A stretch of 36,809 bases of DNA from NCBI RefSeq assembly GCF_945915435.1, contig NZ_CAMEFG010000039.1:1-36809 (forward strand). The letters run 5' to 3'. This document shows positions 14,400 to 22,138 of this stretch, one piece after another. Under the pieces are notes generated by a model, which did no database searches, was not told the DNA's origin, and saw only the letters and a program-made list of their open reading frames with translations. The DNA is from an uncultured Paracoccus sp. (GTDB lineage Bacteria; Pseudomonadota; Alphaproteobacteria; Rhodobacterales; Rhodobacteraceae). Each line of letters starts with the position of its first letter. Position 1 is the first letter of the stretch. A program made the position numbers and the translations under genes.

Positions 14400-16748
14400 A
14401 TGCCCGCAACCCATCTGAAAACCATCGAACAGCGCCTGCTGTGGCTGTCTCATTGGATGATCCACAACGCCAACCACCTGCGGCCCAAGGTGGACGGCAT
14501 CAAGATCGGCGGACATCAGGCCTCCTGCGCCTCGATGGTGTCGATCATGACGGCGCTGTATTTCAGCGCGCTGCGCCCGCAGGACCGCGTGGCCGTCAAG
14601 CCCCATGCCGGGCCGCTGTTTCACGCGATGCAATATCTGATGGGCAACATCACCCGCGACAAGCTGGAAAACTTTCGCGGCTTCGGGGGCGTGCAAAGCT
14701 ATCCCTCGCGCACCAAGGACGTGGACGACGTGGATTTCTCGACCGGCTCGGTCGGGCTGGGGGTGGCGATCACGTCCTTTGCCTCGATCGTGCAGGATTA
14801 CATCGCGACCAAAAGCTGGGGCGCGGACCTGACCCCCGGACGCATGATCGCGCTGATGGGCGATGCCGAGATGGATGAGGGCAATATCCACGAAGCCCTG
14901 CAAGAGGGCTGGAAGCACGATCTGCGCAATACCTGGTGGGTGATCGACTATAACCGGCAATCGCTGGACGGGGTGGTGCGCGAAGGGCTGTGGAACCGCA
15001 TCGAAAAGCTGTTCAGCGCCTTCGGCTGGGACGTCGTGCGGGTGAAATACGGCGCGCTGCAACGCGCGGCCTTTACCGAACCGGGCGGCGAGGCGCTGCG
15101 CCAATGGATCGATTCCTGCCCGAACGCGCTTTATTCCGCGCTGACCTTCAGTGGCGGTGCGGAATGGCGCAAGCGCCTCTTGGACGACCTTGGCGATCAG
15201 GGCGAGGTCTCGGCCCTGATCGAGCGGCGCAGCGACCCCGAACTGGCCGCGCTGATGGAGAACCTCGGCGGCAATTGCGTTCAGACGATGGCCGATGAGT
15301 TCGCCGCCATCGGCCACGACCGCCCGGTCTGCTTCCTCGCCTATACCGTCAAGGGCTGGGGCACGCCCATCGCCGGGCACAAGGACAACCACGGCGGGCT
15401 GATGACCAAGGCGCAAATGGCCGGTTGGCAGGCCCATATGGCCGTGCCCGAGGGGCAGGAGTGGGAGCCTTTCGCCGCCGTCGCCGACCCCGGCGGGCTG
15501 CGCGATTTCCTGTCCCGCGTGCCCTTCTTCGCCGCTGGTCCGCGCCGCCACGACACCCCCCGGATCGACGTTCCCGCGATGCCCGCGCCCGAAGGCGGCG
15601 AGGTCTCGACTCAGGCGGCTTTCGGCAAGCTGCTTGACGATCTGGCGCGGGGCGACAGCGAGCTGGCGCAGCGGATCGTCACCGTCTCGCCCGATGTGAC
15701 GGGGACGACCGGGCTTGGTCCCTGGGTCAACCGCCGCAAGCTGTGGGCGCGGCAGGCGCGGGCGGACCTGTTCCGCGCGCAGAAGATCCCCTCGACCGCG
15801 AAATGGGACTTCGCCCCCGAGGGCCAGCATATCGAACTGGGCATCGCCGAGATGAACCTGTTCCTGCAACTGGCCGCGGCGGGCCTTGCCGGGCCGCTGT
15901 TCGGCAAGCGGCTGCTGCCGGTGGGCACGGTCTACGACCCCTTCGTGTGCCGGGGGTTGGATGCGCTGAACTATGCCTGCTATCAGGACGCGCGTTTCCT
16001 GATCGCGGGCACGCCCTCGGGCGTGACGCTGGCGCCGGAAGGGGGCGCGCATCAGTCGATCTCGACCCCGCTGATCGGCATGGCGCAGGACGGGCTGGCC
16101 AGTTTCGAGCCCGCCTTCGCCGCCGAGCTGGCCGCCATCATGGGCTGGTCCTTCGACCATATGCAGCGCGAGGGCGAGGGGACGGACCCCCGCACCTTGC
16201 TGCCCGATGCGCGGGGCGGCGCGGTCTATCTGCGGCTGACGACCCGGCCCATCGAGCAGGCCACCCTACCGCCGGGCTTCGCGCAAGGTGCCATCGACGG
16301 CGCTTATTGGCTGCGCCCGCCGGGGCCGAATTGCGAGGTCGTCATCGCCTATCAGGGCGCCATCGCCCCCGAGGCCATCGCCGCAGCGGCCCGCATCGCC
16401 CAAGGGCGCCGCGACGTGGCCGTGCTGGCCGTGACCTCGGCCGACCGGCTGCACGCGGGCTGGATGGCGGCGCAAGGCGCCCGCCGCAAGGGCGGCCGCG
16501 CGTCCTGCGTAGCCGAGACGCTGTTGGCCCCCCTGCCCCGGCATTGCCATCTGGTCACGGTGATCGACGGCCACCCGGCAACGCTTTCATGGCTGGGGGG
16601 CGTCGCGGGGCACCGCAGCATCGCGCTTGGGGTCGAGCATTTCGGCCAGACCGGCACCATCGGCGACCTTCACCGCCATTACGGCATCGACACGGACGGG
16701 ATCGTGGCCGCCGTCTCGGCCATGACCGAGGGGCCGATACTGGCCTGA
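14400..16748 (+). CDS. Homodimeric 2-oxoacid (pyruvate) dehydrogenase E1-like, thiamine-diphosphate enzyme (MdeB-like)
   Basis: 782 residues, about 100 shorter than AceE. The ThDP motif is GDAEMDEGN...VIDYN (about 154-185), an alanine replacing the middle glycine of GDG as accepted in transketolase-like enzymes. The N-terminal half has GGHQASCASM and SVGLGVAITSFASI. The pyrimidine-domain part includes HIELGIAEMNLFLQLAAAG and LAPEGGAHQSISTPLIG, both AceE signatures. No E2 or E3 genes adjoin. P. putida MdeB is an AceE homologue thought to act on 2-oxobutyrate from methionine breakdown, controlled by the Lrp-type MdeR; the divergent Lrp gene here supports a similar amino-acid-linked 2-oxoacid role. 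ATG 14400 follows GAGGAG. A strong hairpin follows the stop. Confidence 0.88.
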   Translation: MPATHLKTIEQRLLWLSHWMIHNANHLRPKVDGIKIGGHQASCASMVSIMTALYFSALRPQDRVAVKPHAGPLFHAMQYLMGNITRDKLENFRGFGGVQSYPSRTKDVDDVDFSTGSVGLGVAITSFASIVQDYIATKSWGADLTPGRMIALMGDAEMDEGNIHEALQEGWKHDLRNTWWVIDYNRQSLDGVVREGLWNRIEKLFSAFGWDVVRVKYGALQRAAFTEPGGEALRQWIDSCPNALYSALTFSGGAEWRKRLLDDLGDQGEVSALIERRSDPELAALMENLGGNCVQTMADEFAAIGHDRPVCFLAYTVKGWGTPIAGHKDNHGGLMTKAQMAGWQAHMAVPEGQEWEPFAAVADPGGLRDFLSRVPFFAAGPRRHDTPRIDVPAMPAPEGGEVSTQAAFGKLLDDLARGDSELAQRIVTVSPDVTGTTGLGPWVNRRKLWARQARADLFRAQKIPSTAKWDFAPEGQHIELGIAEMNLFLQLAAAGLAGPLFGKRLLPVGTVYDPFVCRGLDALNYACYQDARFLIAGTPSGVTLAPEGGAHQSISTPLIGMAQDGLASFEPAFAAELAAIMGWSFDHMQREGEGTDPRTLLPDARGGAVYLRLTTRPIEQATLPPGFAQGAIDGAYWLRPPGPNCEVVIAYQGAIAPEAIAAAARIAQGRRDVAVLAVTSADRLHAGWMAAQGARRKGGRASCVAETLLAPLPRHCHLVTVIDGHPATLSWLGGVAGHRSIALGVEHFGQTGTIGDLHRHYGIDTDGIVAAVSAMTEGPILA

Positions 16749-16751
16749 TGC

Positions 16752-16785
16752 CGCCCCAACATTACGCAATTGCAATGTCGGGGCG
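16752..16785 (+). terminator. Strong hairpin downstream of the E1-like gene
   Basis: A 12-base stem with one mismatch: CGCCCC-A-ACATT (16752-16763) against AATGT-C-GGGGCG (16774-16785), starting 3 bases after the stop. The loop region itself contains the palindrome GCAATTGC (16766-16773). No U-run follows, so it may be a Rho-assisted terminator or 3' stabiliser. It separates this gene from the PepSY/two-component operon. Confidence 0.6.
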
Positions 16786-16848
16786 AGGTCCTTGTCAGGT
16801 TCGGGGTTCATATATGGTGCATAACCTGGACAGAAACGGAGAAGACAG

Positions 16849-17346
16849 ATGCCTCATTTCCTCAGCCCGCTGAAAGCCGCGACCGTCGCATTGCTGGCCA
16901 TGTCCGGCGCGGCACTGGCCGACAGCGAAGAGGTCGCGCTGATGCGATCCGCGCAGCAAAGCCTGGCCGATGCCATCGCGGCGGCCGAACAGGAAACCGG
17001 CGGCAAGGCCATCGAGGCCGAGTTCGACGAAGAGCGCGGCATGGGCTATTGGGAAATCACCACCGTCACCGAGACCGCCCGCTTCGGTCTCAAGCTGGAC
17101 GCCAACAGCGGCCAGATCGTCGAGCGGAGCGAGCGGACGATCAACGTCCCCGCCATGCCGCAGGCGGATCTGACCGAACTGATCGCGCAGGCCGAGGCCG
17201 ACGGCAATGGCCGGGTGATGTCGATCGACGCCGAACATCGCGGCGGTTCGCTGATCGGCTATGAGGTCGAGATCGTCGGCGCGGACGGGCGGGTGCTGGA
17301 CTACTTCCTGAACCTTGCCGATAATTCGCTGACGCCGGACGACTAG
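16849..17346 (+). CDS. Secreted PepSY-domain protein
   Basis: 165 residues. Residues 1-24 are a signal peptide (hydrophobic core AATVALLAMSGAALA, cleavage before DSEEV). Two PepSY-like repeats follow: LADAIAAAEQETGGKAIEAE / ARFGLKLDANSGQIV and LTELIAQAEADGNGRVMSID / YEVEIVGADGRVLDYFLN. PepSY proteins are thought to modulate proteases or bind ligands in the periplasm, and are often encoded beside two-component systems. GGAG lies 7 bases before ATG 16849. The response-regulator gene begins 25 bases after the stop, so the three genes probably form one operon and this protein may be an output or accessory sensor of it. Confidence 0.88.
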   Translation: MPHFLSPLKAATVALLAMSGAALADSEEVALMRSAQQSLADAIAAAEQETGGKAIEAEFDEERGMGYWEITTVTETARFGLKLDANSGQIVERSERTINVPAMPQADLTELIAQAEADGNGRVMSIDAEHRGGSLIGYEVEIVGADGRVLDYFLNLADNSLTPDD

Positions 17347-17371
17347 GGCCGGTCCCTTCCGCCGAGGTATC

Positions 17372-18040
17372 ATGCGCATTCTGGTGATCGAGGACGACGC
17401 GACGACCGGCGATTACATCGCGCAGGGCCTTCAGCAAGAGGGCCACACGGTCGAACTGTCGCGGGGCGGACGCGACGGGCTGATCGTGGCGCAGACGCAT
17501 GACTTCGACGTGCTGGTGGTGGACCGGATGCTGCCCGACCTGGACGGGCTGTCGCTGGTGCGCACCCTGCGCGCGGCCAGGAACCTGACGCCCGCGCTGT
17601 TCCTGACCGCGCTTGGCGGCGTCGATGACCGGATTGAGGGGCTGAACGCGGGCGGCGACGACTATCTGGTCAAGCCCTTCGCCTTTGGCGAGCTTTCGGC
17701 CCGGCTGAACGCGCTGGCCCGCCGCCCGCAGATGCGGCAGGCGACGGTGCTGTCGGCGGGCGATCTGCGCATGGACCTGATCGCGCGCAGCGTCACGCGC
17801 GGGGATCAGGCCATCGACCTGCTGCCGCGCGAATTCGCCCTGCTGGAATGCCTGCTGCGCCGCAAGGGCCGGGTGCAGACCCGGACCATGCTGCTGGAAG
17901 CGGTCTGGGACCTGAATTTCGACCCGCAGACCAATGTGGTGGAAAGCCATATCTCGCGGCTGCGGGCCAAGATCGACAAGCCTTTTGATACCGAGATCAT
18001 CAGGACCGTGCGCGGCGCCGGCTACCGGATCGACCCGTGA
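17372..18040 (+). CDS. OmpR/PhoB-family response regulator (QseB/PmrA-like)
   Basis: 222 residues. The receiver domain (1-115) has acidic D8-D9, phospho-acceptor D51 in VVDRMLPDLDG, T79 and K101 (YLVKPFAFGEL). The winged-helix DNA-binding domain (about 125-222) shows LPREFALLECLLRRKGRV and VVESHISRLRAKI, with RTVRGAGYRID at the end. CGAGG is 5 bases before ATG 17372. The stop overlaps the kinase start as GTGA (18037-18040), so it is the cognate regulator of that kinase. Confidence 0.95.
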   Translation: MRILVIEDDATTGDYIAQGLQQEGHTVELSRGGRDGLIVAQTHDFDVLVVDRMLPDLDGLSLVRTLRAARNLTPALFLTALGGVDDRIEGLNAGGDDYLVKPFAFGELSARLNALARRPQMRQATVLSAGDLRMDLIARSVTRGDQAIDLLPREFALLECLLRRKGRVQTRTMLLEAVWDLNFDPQTNVVESHISRLRAKIDKPFDTEIIRTVRGAGYRIDP

Positions 18041-19404
18041 CTGGCCGGCGCGCGATCCTGCGCAAGGCACCCATCTGGCGCGCGATCCTGCGCACGACAC
18101 CGATGCGGCTGACCCTGCGCCTGGCGCTGGTCTTTACCCTGATCAGCATCGCCGGTTTCGGCGCGACATGGTGGCTGGCCGACCGCGAATTCCGCGAGGC
18201 GGTCGAAGAGACCCTGGAACAGCGCATCGAAAGCCTTGCGGGTGCCGGGGATGCCGATGCCATCGCCCGCGCCGTCTTCGACGCCGCCCGCCGCACCGAT
18301 GGCGAGCATATGATCCTGCGATACGACCGCGGCGCGCTCAGCATCGGCAATTATCGCGGCCCCCTGCCCGAGGGCAGGCTGCGCGAGGCGCTGCTGGAGG
18401 ACGATGACAACGACGTCGAGGGCAGCTATCTGCTGCTGACCGAGCAGGCCCGTGGCGGGTTGCTGACCGCCGGGCAAGAGGCATCGGCCCTGCGCAACCT
18501 GCGCGAGGCGTTCCTTCAGGTGCTGGTATTCACGCTGCTGCCCACGATCCTGCTGGCGGCTCTGGGCGGGGTCGTCATGGCGCGGCGCGCCGCCCGGCGT
18601 TCCGCCGCCATCGACGAGGCGCTGGCGCGGCTGACCGGGGGCGATCTGTCCGCCCGTGTGGCGCAGGTGCCCGGACCGCCCGACGACCTGACCCGGATCG
18701 GGGCGGGGCTGGACCGGCTGGCAGCGGCGCAGGAGGCATCCGTCTCGGCGCTCAAGCAGGTCTCGGCCGATATCGCCCATGACCTCAAGACGCCGATCCA
18801 GCGCCTGTCCGTGCTGCTGGAGCAGGCCGCCGCCCGCGCGCCCGAGATCGCGGAACTGGACAAGGCGCGCACCGAGGCCGAGGGCATCGTCGCCACCTTC
18901 CACGCCCTTTTGCGCATCGCCCAGATCGAGGGCGGCAGCCCCCGCGCCCGCTTCGCCCCGGTGGATCTGGGCGCGCTGGCCCGGACCCTGGCCGAGGTCT
19001 ACGAACCCGCAGCCGAGGAATCGGGCCGCCGCCTGGCCTTGACGCTACGCGACGCCGCATGGGTCCAGGGCGACCGCACCCTGCTGGGGCAAGTGCTGGC
19101 CAACCTGATCGAGAACGCCCTGCGCCACGGCGCGGGTCCGGTCGAACTGACGGTCGAAGGCGCCACGATCACCATCGCCGACCACGGCCCCGGCATTCCG
19201 CAAGCGGAACGCGAGCCGGTGCTGCGCCGCCTCTATCGCCTGGACCGCAGCCGCTCGACGCCCGGAAACGGGCTGGGGCTGGCGATGGTCGATGCCGTCG
19301 TGAAGCTGCACCAGGGCCAGCTTGAACTGCACGACAACCAGCCGGGCCTGAAGGTGACCGTCAGGCTGGAACGCGGCAAGCCACCTGCCAGCGGCGTCGC
19401 ATAA
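18037..19404 (+). CDS. Membrane sensor histidine kinase
   Basis: 455 residues. Two membrane helices (about 27-47 and 160-182) flank a periplasmic sensor of about 110 residues with an acidic patch EDDDND (121-126). A HAMP domain (about 183-235), the H-box SADIAHDLKTPIQRL with H248, the N-box NLIENALRHG, and ATP lid DHGPGIP / GNGLGLAMV follow. It phosphorylates the regulator encoded just upstream. GTG at 18037 overlaps that stop; ATG 18103 (MRLTLRL) is an alternative that leaves a more typical short cytoplasmic N-terminus. The acidic periplasmic patch may sense a cation or cationic peptide, by analogy with PhoQ/PmrB; this is inference. Confidence 0.94.
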   Translation: MTGRRAILRKAPIWRAILRTTPMRLTLRLALVFTLISIAGFGATWWLADREFREAVEETLEQRIESLAGAGDADAIARAVFDAARRTDGEHMILRYDRGALSIGNYRGPLPEGRLREALLEDDDNDVEGSYLLLTEQARGGLLTAGQEASALRNLREAFLQVLVFTLLPTILLAALGGVVMARRAARRSAAIDEALARLTGGDLSARVAQVPGPPDDLTRIGAGLDRLAAAQEASVSALKQVSADIAHDLKTPIQRLSVLLEQAAARAPEIAELDKARTEAEGIVATFHALLRIAQIEGGSPRARFAPVDLGALARTLAEVYEPAAEESGRRLALTLRDAAWVQGDRTLLGQVLANLIENALRHGAGPVELTVEGATITIADHGPGIPQAEREPVLRRLYRLDRSRSTPGNGLGLAMVDAVVKLHQGQLELHDNQPGLKVTVRLERGKPPASGVA

Positions 19405-19498
19405 ATGACACAGGACAGCTTCCGCCTTGCCCCGGCGCTTCCCCGGCCCGCGATGCAGGAATATGCGCAAAACAGGTATCGCTTGCGGAGACAATGAG

Positions 19499-20071
19499 TT
19501 GAAAATCGCCCTTTACGCCCTGGCGGCATCCTTCCTGGCCGGCACCGCCCTTGCCGGTGGCTACGTCACCCCGGTCGGGCCGGCAGATCTCGTGCCGGCC
19601 TCTGCCGAAACCGACTGGACGGGGTTTTACGCCGGTCTGCAATATGGCCAGGGCGAACTTACCGCATCGCGTGGCCGGGCAGGCGCCGATCTGGGCGATG
19701 TCGACGCCTTCGGCCTGCATCTGGGCTATCTGCACGACATGGGCCAGCTCGTCCTTGGCGGAGAGCTGGACTACAACAACGTCGATCTGCAAAACGGCGC
19801 GCCGGGCAGCAGCGACATGTGGCGGCTGCGTGGGCGTGCGGGCTACGACATGGGGCGCTTCCAGCCCTATCTGGTGCTTGGGGTGGCGCGGCTGTCGGAT
19901 TCGGGGGAATCGGAAACCGGGGTGACCTGGGGTTTCGGCGGCGACTACCTGCTGAACGACAACGTTTCGCTGGGTCTGGAATACAGCCGGTCCAGCTTTG
20001 ACAAGGTGGCGGGCACCACCCTCGACCTGGACGCCGACCTGCTTCAGATCCGCGCTTCATATCGGTTCTGA
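19499..20071 (+). CDS. Small outer-membrane beta-barrel protein
   Basis: 190 residues from a TTG start. The signal peptide is residues 1-19 (KIALYALAASFLAGTALA). The mature part has WTGFYAGLQYGQGE, alternating amphipathic strands with repeated glycines (FGLHLGYLHDMGQLVLGGEL, YLVLGVARL, WGFGGDYLL) and a terminal aromatic (IRASYRF), the mark of BamA-assembled barrels of the Omp25/OmpW/OmpA-barrel size (8 strands). TTG is chosen because GGAG sits 8 bases upstream and it opens a perfect signal peptide; the ATG at 19494 in another frame stops after two codons, and ATG 19463 would give an unusually long leader. It lies 94 bases downstream of the kinase gene and may be a regulon member. Confidence 0.82.
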   Translation: MKIALYALAASFLAGTALAGGYVTPVGPADLVPASAETDWTGFYAGLQYGQGELTASRGRAGADLGDVDAFGLHLGYLHDMGQLVLGGELDYNNVDLQNGAPGSSDMWRLRGRAGYDMGRFQPYLVLGVARLSDSGESETGVTWGFGGDYLLNDNVSLGLEYSRSSFDKVAGTTLDLDADLLQIRASYRF

Positions 20072-20122
20072 AGGGCGGCCCCGGAGGCAGGCAGATCCCT
20101 GTCCGGTCTGCAACCGGCTGGC

Positions 20123-21064
20123 TTACCGATGCCGTTCCATGACCGCCGGTGCCGTTTCAAATACCGTTTCAAGCCACGCCGCCGCCTGCGCCAGGACATC
20201 CTTCATTTCGGATGTCCCCTGTGCATCGGTCATGGCATGGTCCAGCGCCGGAAACTCCCAATAGGTCAGGTTCGACCTGCCCGCCGAAGCAAAGCCATCC
20301 GCAACCATTCTCGCCAGTTCGGGCGGGGTGGACACATCCCTGTCGCCCTGGATCAGCAGGAACCGGGTCCGCGATTCGAGCATCGAATCCATGATCCGGC
20401 GATCTATCGCATCGGCCCAGAACCGGAAACTGGAACCGGCCCAGAGTTCGTCGCTCTGCGGATTCGCGCGGACCTGCTCGAAGATCCGGTCGACGGGCGG
20501 CCAATGCTGCTCGGGCACGGCGTGCCGTTCCATTTCCGCCGTGATGGATTGCCGCACCATCTCGCCGAAGGTCTTGCCGCCGCCGGTCGAGATCAGGATG
20601 GCCGCATCCGCATCGATCCGGGCGGACAGCCGCGCGATGACGTCCCCGCCCTCGGAACCGCCGATCAGCACCAGCCTGCCGTTCCACCAATCCTTGCCGC
20701 GCAACGCGGCCAGGACCGCCGCCGCATCCTCGACGCGCTGCGTGATGGTGTGGTGGCGGCGAAAGGTCCGGGAACAATCCTCGTGATCGTTCGCCGGATC
20801 GTCGCCCGGCGCAACGCCGTATTTCTCGACCGTCAGCGCCGCGAAGGACGGAAAGGCCGCGCGGGTCAGGGCAAGGTTGGCGTTCCGTTCCGCCGACTGG
20901 CAACCCGACCCCTGCGCCAGCAGAAGAATGCCCGTGGCGTCCCGCGGCTGGTCGAGCGTCCAGTGGATCGTGCTGCCGTCGCTGCGTGGCGTCTCGAAAC
21001 GCTGCGGTCCGGCCAACGCTGCGGCAGGGCAAAGCGCCAGCATCAGGCCGATGGCACGTTTCAT
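20123..21064 (-). CDS. Secreted alpha/beta-hydrolase
   Basis: 313 residues. Signal peptide 1-18 (MKRAIGLMLALCPAAALA). The alpha/beta-hydrolase fold is shown by the nucleophile elbow IGGSEGG (S137), an acid in IQGDRDVSTP (D241 or D243) and H276 in FPALDHAMTD; GILLLAQGSG (45-54) is the oxyanion-hole strand. Cysteines C55, C97 could form a disulfide. It probably cleaves an ester or peptide in the periplasm; no close family name is recognised. ATG 21064 overlaps the membrane-protein stop (TGATG), placing it last in a padR operon. The gene is convergent with the outer-membrane protein gene; a CCGGT/ACCGG hairpin lies in the 51-bp gap. Confidence 0.85.
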   Translation of the reverse strand: MKRAIGLMLALCPAAALAGPQRFETPRSDGSTIHWTLDQPRDATGILLLAQGSGCQSAERNANLALTRAAFPSFAALTVEKYGVAPGDDPANDHEDCSRTFRRHHTITQRVEDAAAVLAALRGKDWWNGRLVLIGGSEGGDVIARLSARIDADAAILISTGGGKTFGEMVRQSITAEMERHAVPEQHWPPVDRIFEQVRANPQSDELWAGSSFRFWADAIDRRIMDSMLESRTRFLLIQGDRDVSTPPELARMVADGFASAGRSNLTYWEFPALDHAMTDAQGTSEMKDVLAQAAAWLETVFETAPAVMERHR

Positions 21065-21738
21065 CACCGCCCCCCTGCTGCCAGGAACCGGCGGCAGAGC
21101 GTGGCAGGCAGCCACAGGACCGGAAGCATGGCGATCAGGATCAGCGCCAGCACATGCAGGATCGACGGCAGCGCCAGCCCGGCAGCAATCTCGCCCGGTT
21201 GGCCGGAAACCGGGGCGGTCAGGGAAAGCCGGACAGAGGCCGAAAGAAGAGCCAGGACCCCCGCCCCCGCCAGCGGCCAGACCAGGCGGCTGCGCTGGCG
21301 CATGGCGATAACCGCCAGCAGCCATGCGCCAAGGATGGGGATCACCCCGCCGGCCAGATATTGCGCCGCGTCTAACAGGGGCGCAAGCCGGCCCGGTGCA
21401 TGGCCGGACCGGGCCGCGGCGATCAGGCCGAGGACGACCGACACCACCGCCGCCGCATGAACAAGGACCGGGATCAGGACAAAGACCGCCCAGGGCGTCC
21501 TGCCTGCCCAGCCGTGAAAGCGGCGGTCCGTCTCGATCGGGCGGGCAAGGGCGTCGATGCCGCCAAGGCGCTGCCGGGCGCGGGTCGTCGCATCGGCTTC
21601 GGACAGGCCGTCGGAAAGCGCCTCGGCCACCAGGTCATCGTGATGATCGCGAAGTTCGGCAAGATAACGGCTGACGGCACCGGGCCGGACACCGGCACGC
21701 AGCAGGCGCTCGCGCAGTTCGGGCAAGGGATCAGGCAT
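21064..21738 (-). CDS. HAAS-domain (PadR-associated) integral membrane protein
   Basis: 224 residues. The N-terminal helical HAAS-like domain (about 3-60: LPELRERLLRAGVRPGAVSR, then LAELRDHHDDLVAEAL and ARQRLGG) is typical of membrane proteins encoded beside PadR regulators. Four hydrophobic segments follow (about 85-110, 132-152, 156-178, 193-217). ATG 21738 follows GGAGG; an in-frame start at 21759 has no such site. It overlaps padR by 8 bp and the hydrolase by a TGATG junction. The function of this class is unknown; the HAAS domain is thought to interact with the PadR partner. Confidence 0.85.
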   Translation of the reverse strand: MPDPLPELRERLLRAGVRPGAVSRYLAELRDHHDDLVAEALSDGLSEADATTRARQRLGGIDALARPIETDRRFHGWAGRTPWAVFVLIPVLVHAAAVVSVVLGLIAAARSGHAPGRLAPLLDAAQYLAGGVIPILGAWLLAVIAMRQRSRLVWPLAGAGVLALLSASVRLSLTAPVSGQPGEIAAGLALPSILHVLALILIAMLPVLWLPATLCRRFLAAGGR

Positions 21739-22072
21739 GACGCGGACCCTCCAGGACATTACGGATCGCGCCGGTGATGCGTTCCCACGATTGCGAGATA
21801 TCGTTCAGCCGCCGCTCGCCCTGCGGGGTCAGGCGGTAATAGATCCGGCTTCGCCCCGCGACGGCCTGGCGCCGCGACGCAAGCGCGCCCTCGCGTTCAA
21901 GCATGTGCAGCACCGGATAGACCACGCCTTCGCCAAGGGTGATGGTTTCGCTGGTCGCCTCGCGAATGGCCTGGACCAGCTCATAGCCATACATCTCGCG
22001 TCCGCGCAGCAGGCGCAGCACCAGCAGCTCCGGCACGCCGTTGAGAAAGTTCGGATTGGTCGCCCGTGGCAT
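21731..22072 (-). CDS. PadR-family transcriptional regulator
   Basis: 113 residues. It has the PadR winged helix: ELLVLRLLRGREMYGYELVQ (15-34), TLGEGVVYPVLHMLEREGAL, and the wing RRQAVAGRSRIYYRLTPQGE. The C-terminal dimerisation helix is short (PadR-s1 type). First gene of a three-gene operon with the HAAS membrane protein and the secreted hydrolase. GAGGAGG immediately precedes the ATG. A sigma70-like promoter with an inverted repeat just downstream of the -10 suggests autorepression. Confidence 0.93.
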   Translation of the reverse strand: MPRATNPNFLNGVPELLVLRLLRGREMYGYELVQAIREATSETITLGEGVVYPVLHMLEREGALASRRQAVAGRSRIYYRLTPQGERRLNDISQSWERITGAIRNVLEGPRHA

Positions 22073-22086
22073 CTGCCCTCCTCATA

Positions 22087-22131
22087 CCTTGTGGTTCAAG
22101 GCTTATACATCGAACTGCAAGGCATAGTCAA
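22087..22131 (-). promoter_or_regulatory. padR promoter with inverted-repeat operator
   Basis: On the minus strand TTGACT (22131-22126) and TATAAG (22107-22102) are 18 bases apart. A perfect inverted repeat CCTTG-N5-CAAGG (22087-22101) lies at the expected transcription start, where a repressor would block initiation. CAAGGC occurs again at 22118-22123, 21 bases from the first copy (22097-22102), making a direct repeat across the promoter. PadR is the obvious candidate repressor. Confidence 0.55.
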
Positions 22132-22138
22132 CAGGCAG

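Noticed and set aside
14280..16160. 626-codon open frame antisense to the E1-like gene, and similar long frames at 300-1154, 1069-2535, 32262-33542 and 34375-35964
   Set aside because: They mirror real genes and have the arginine/alanine/glycine-rich composition typical of antisense frames in G+C-rich DNA, with no motifs.
19427..19498. Longer N-terminus for the outer-membrane protein
   Set aside because: It would place 24 hydrophilic residues before a perfect signal peptide; TTG 19499 has a well-spaced GGAG.
21065..21325. N-terminal extension of the secreted hydrolase (open frame to 21325)
   Set aside because: It is antisense-free but overlaps the membrane-protein gene in another frame; the signal peptide begins at 21064.
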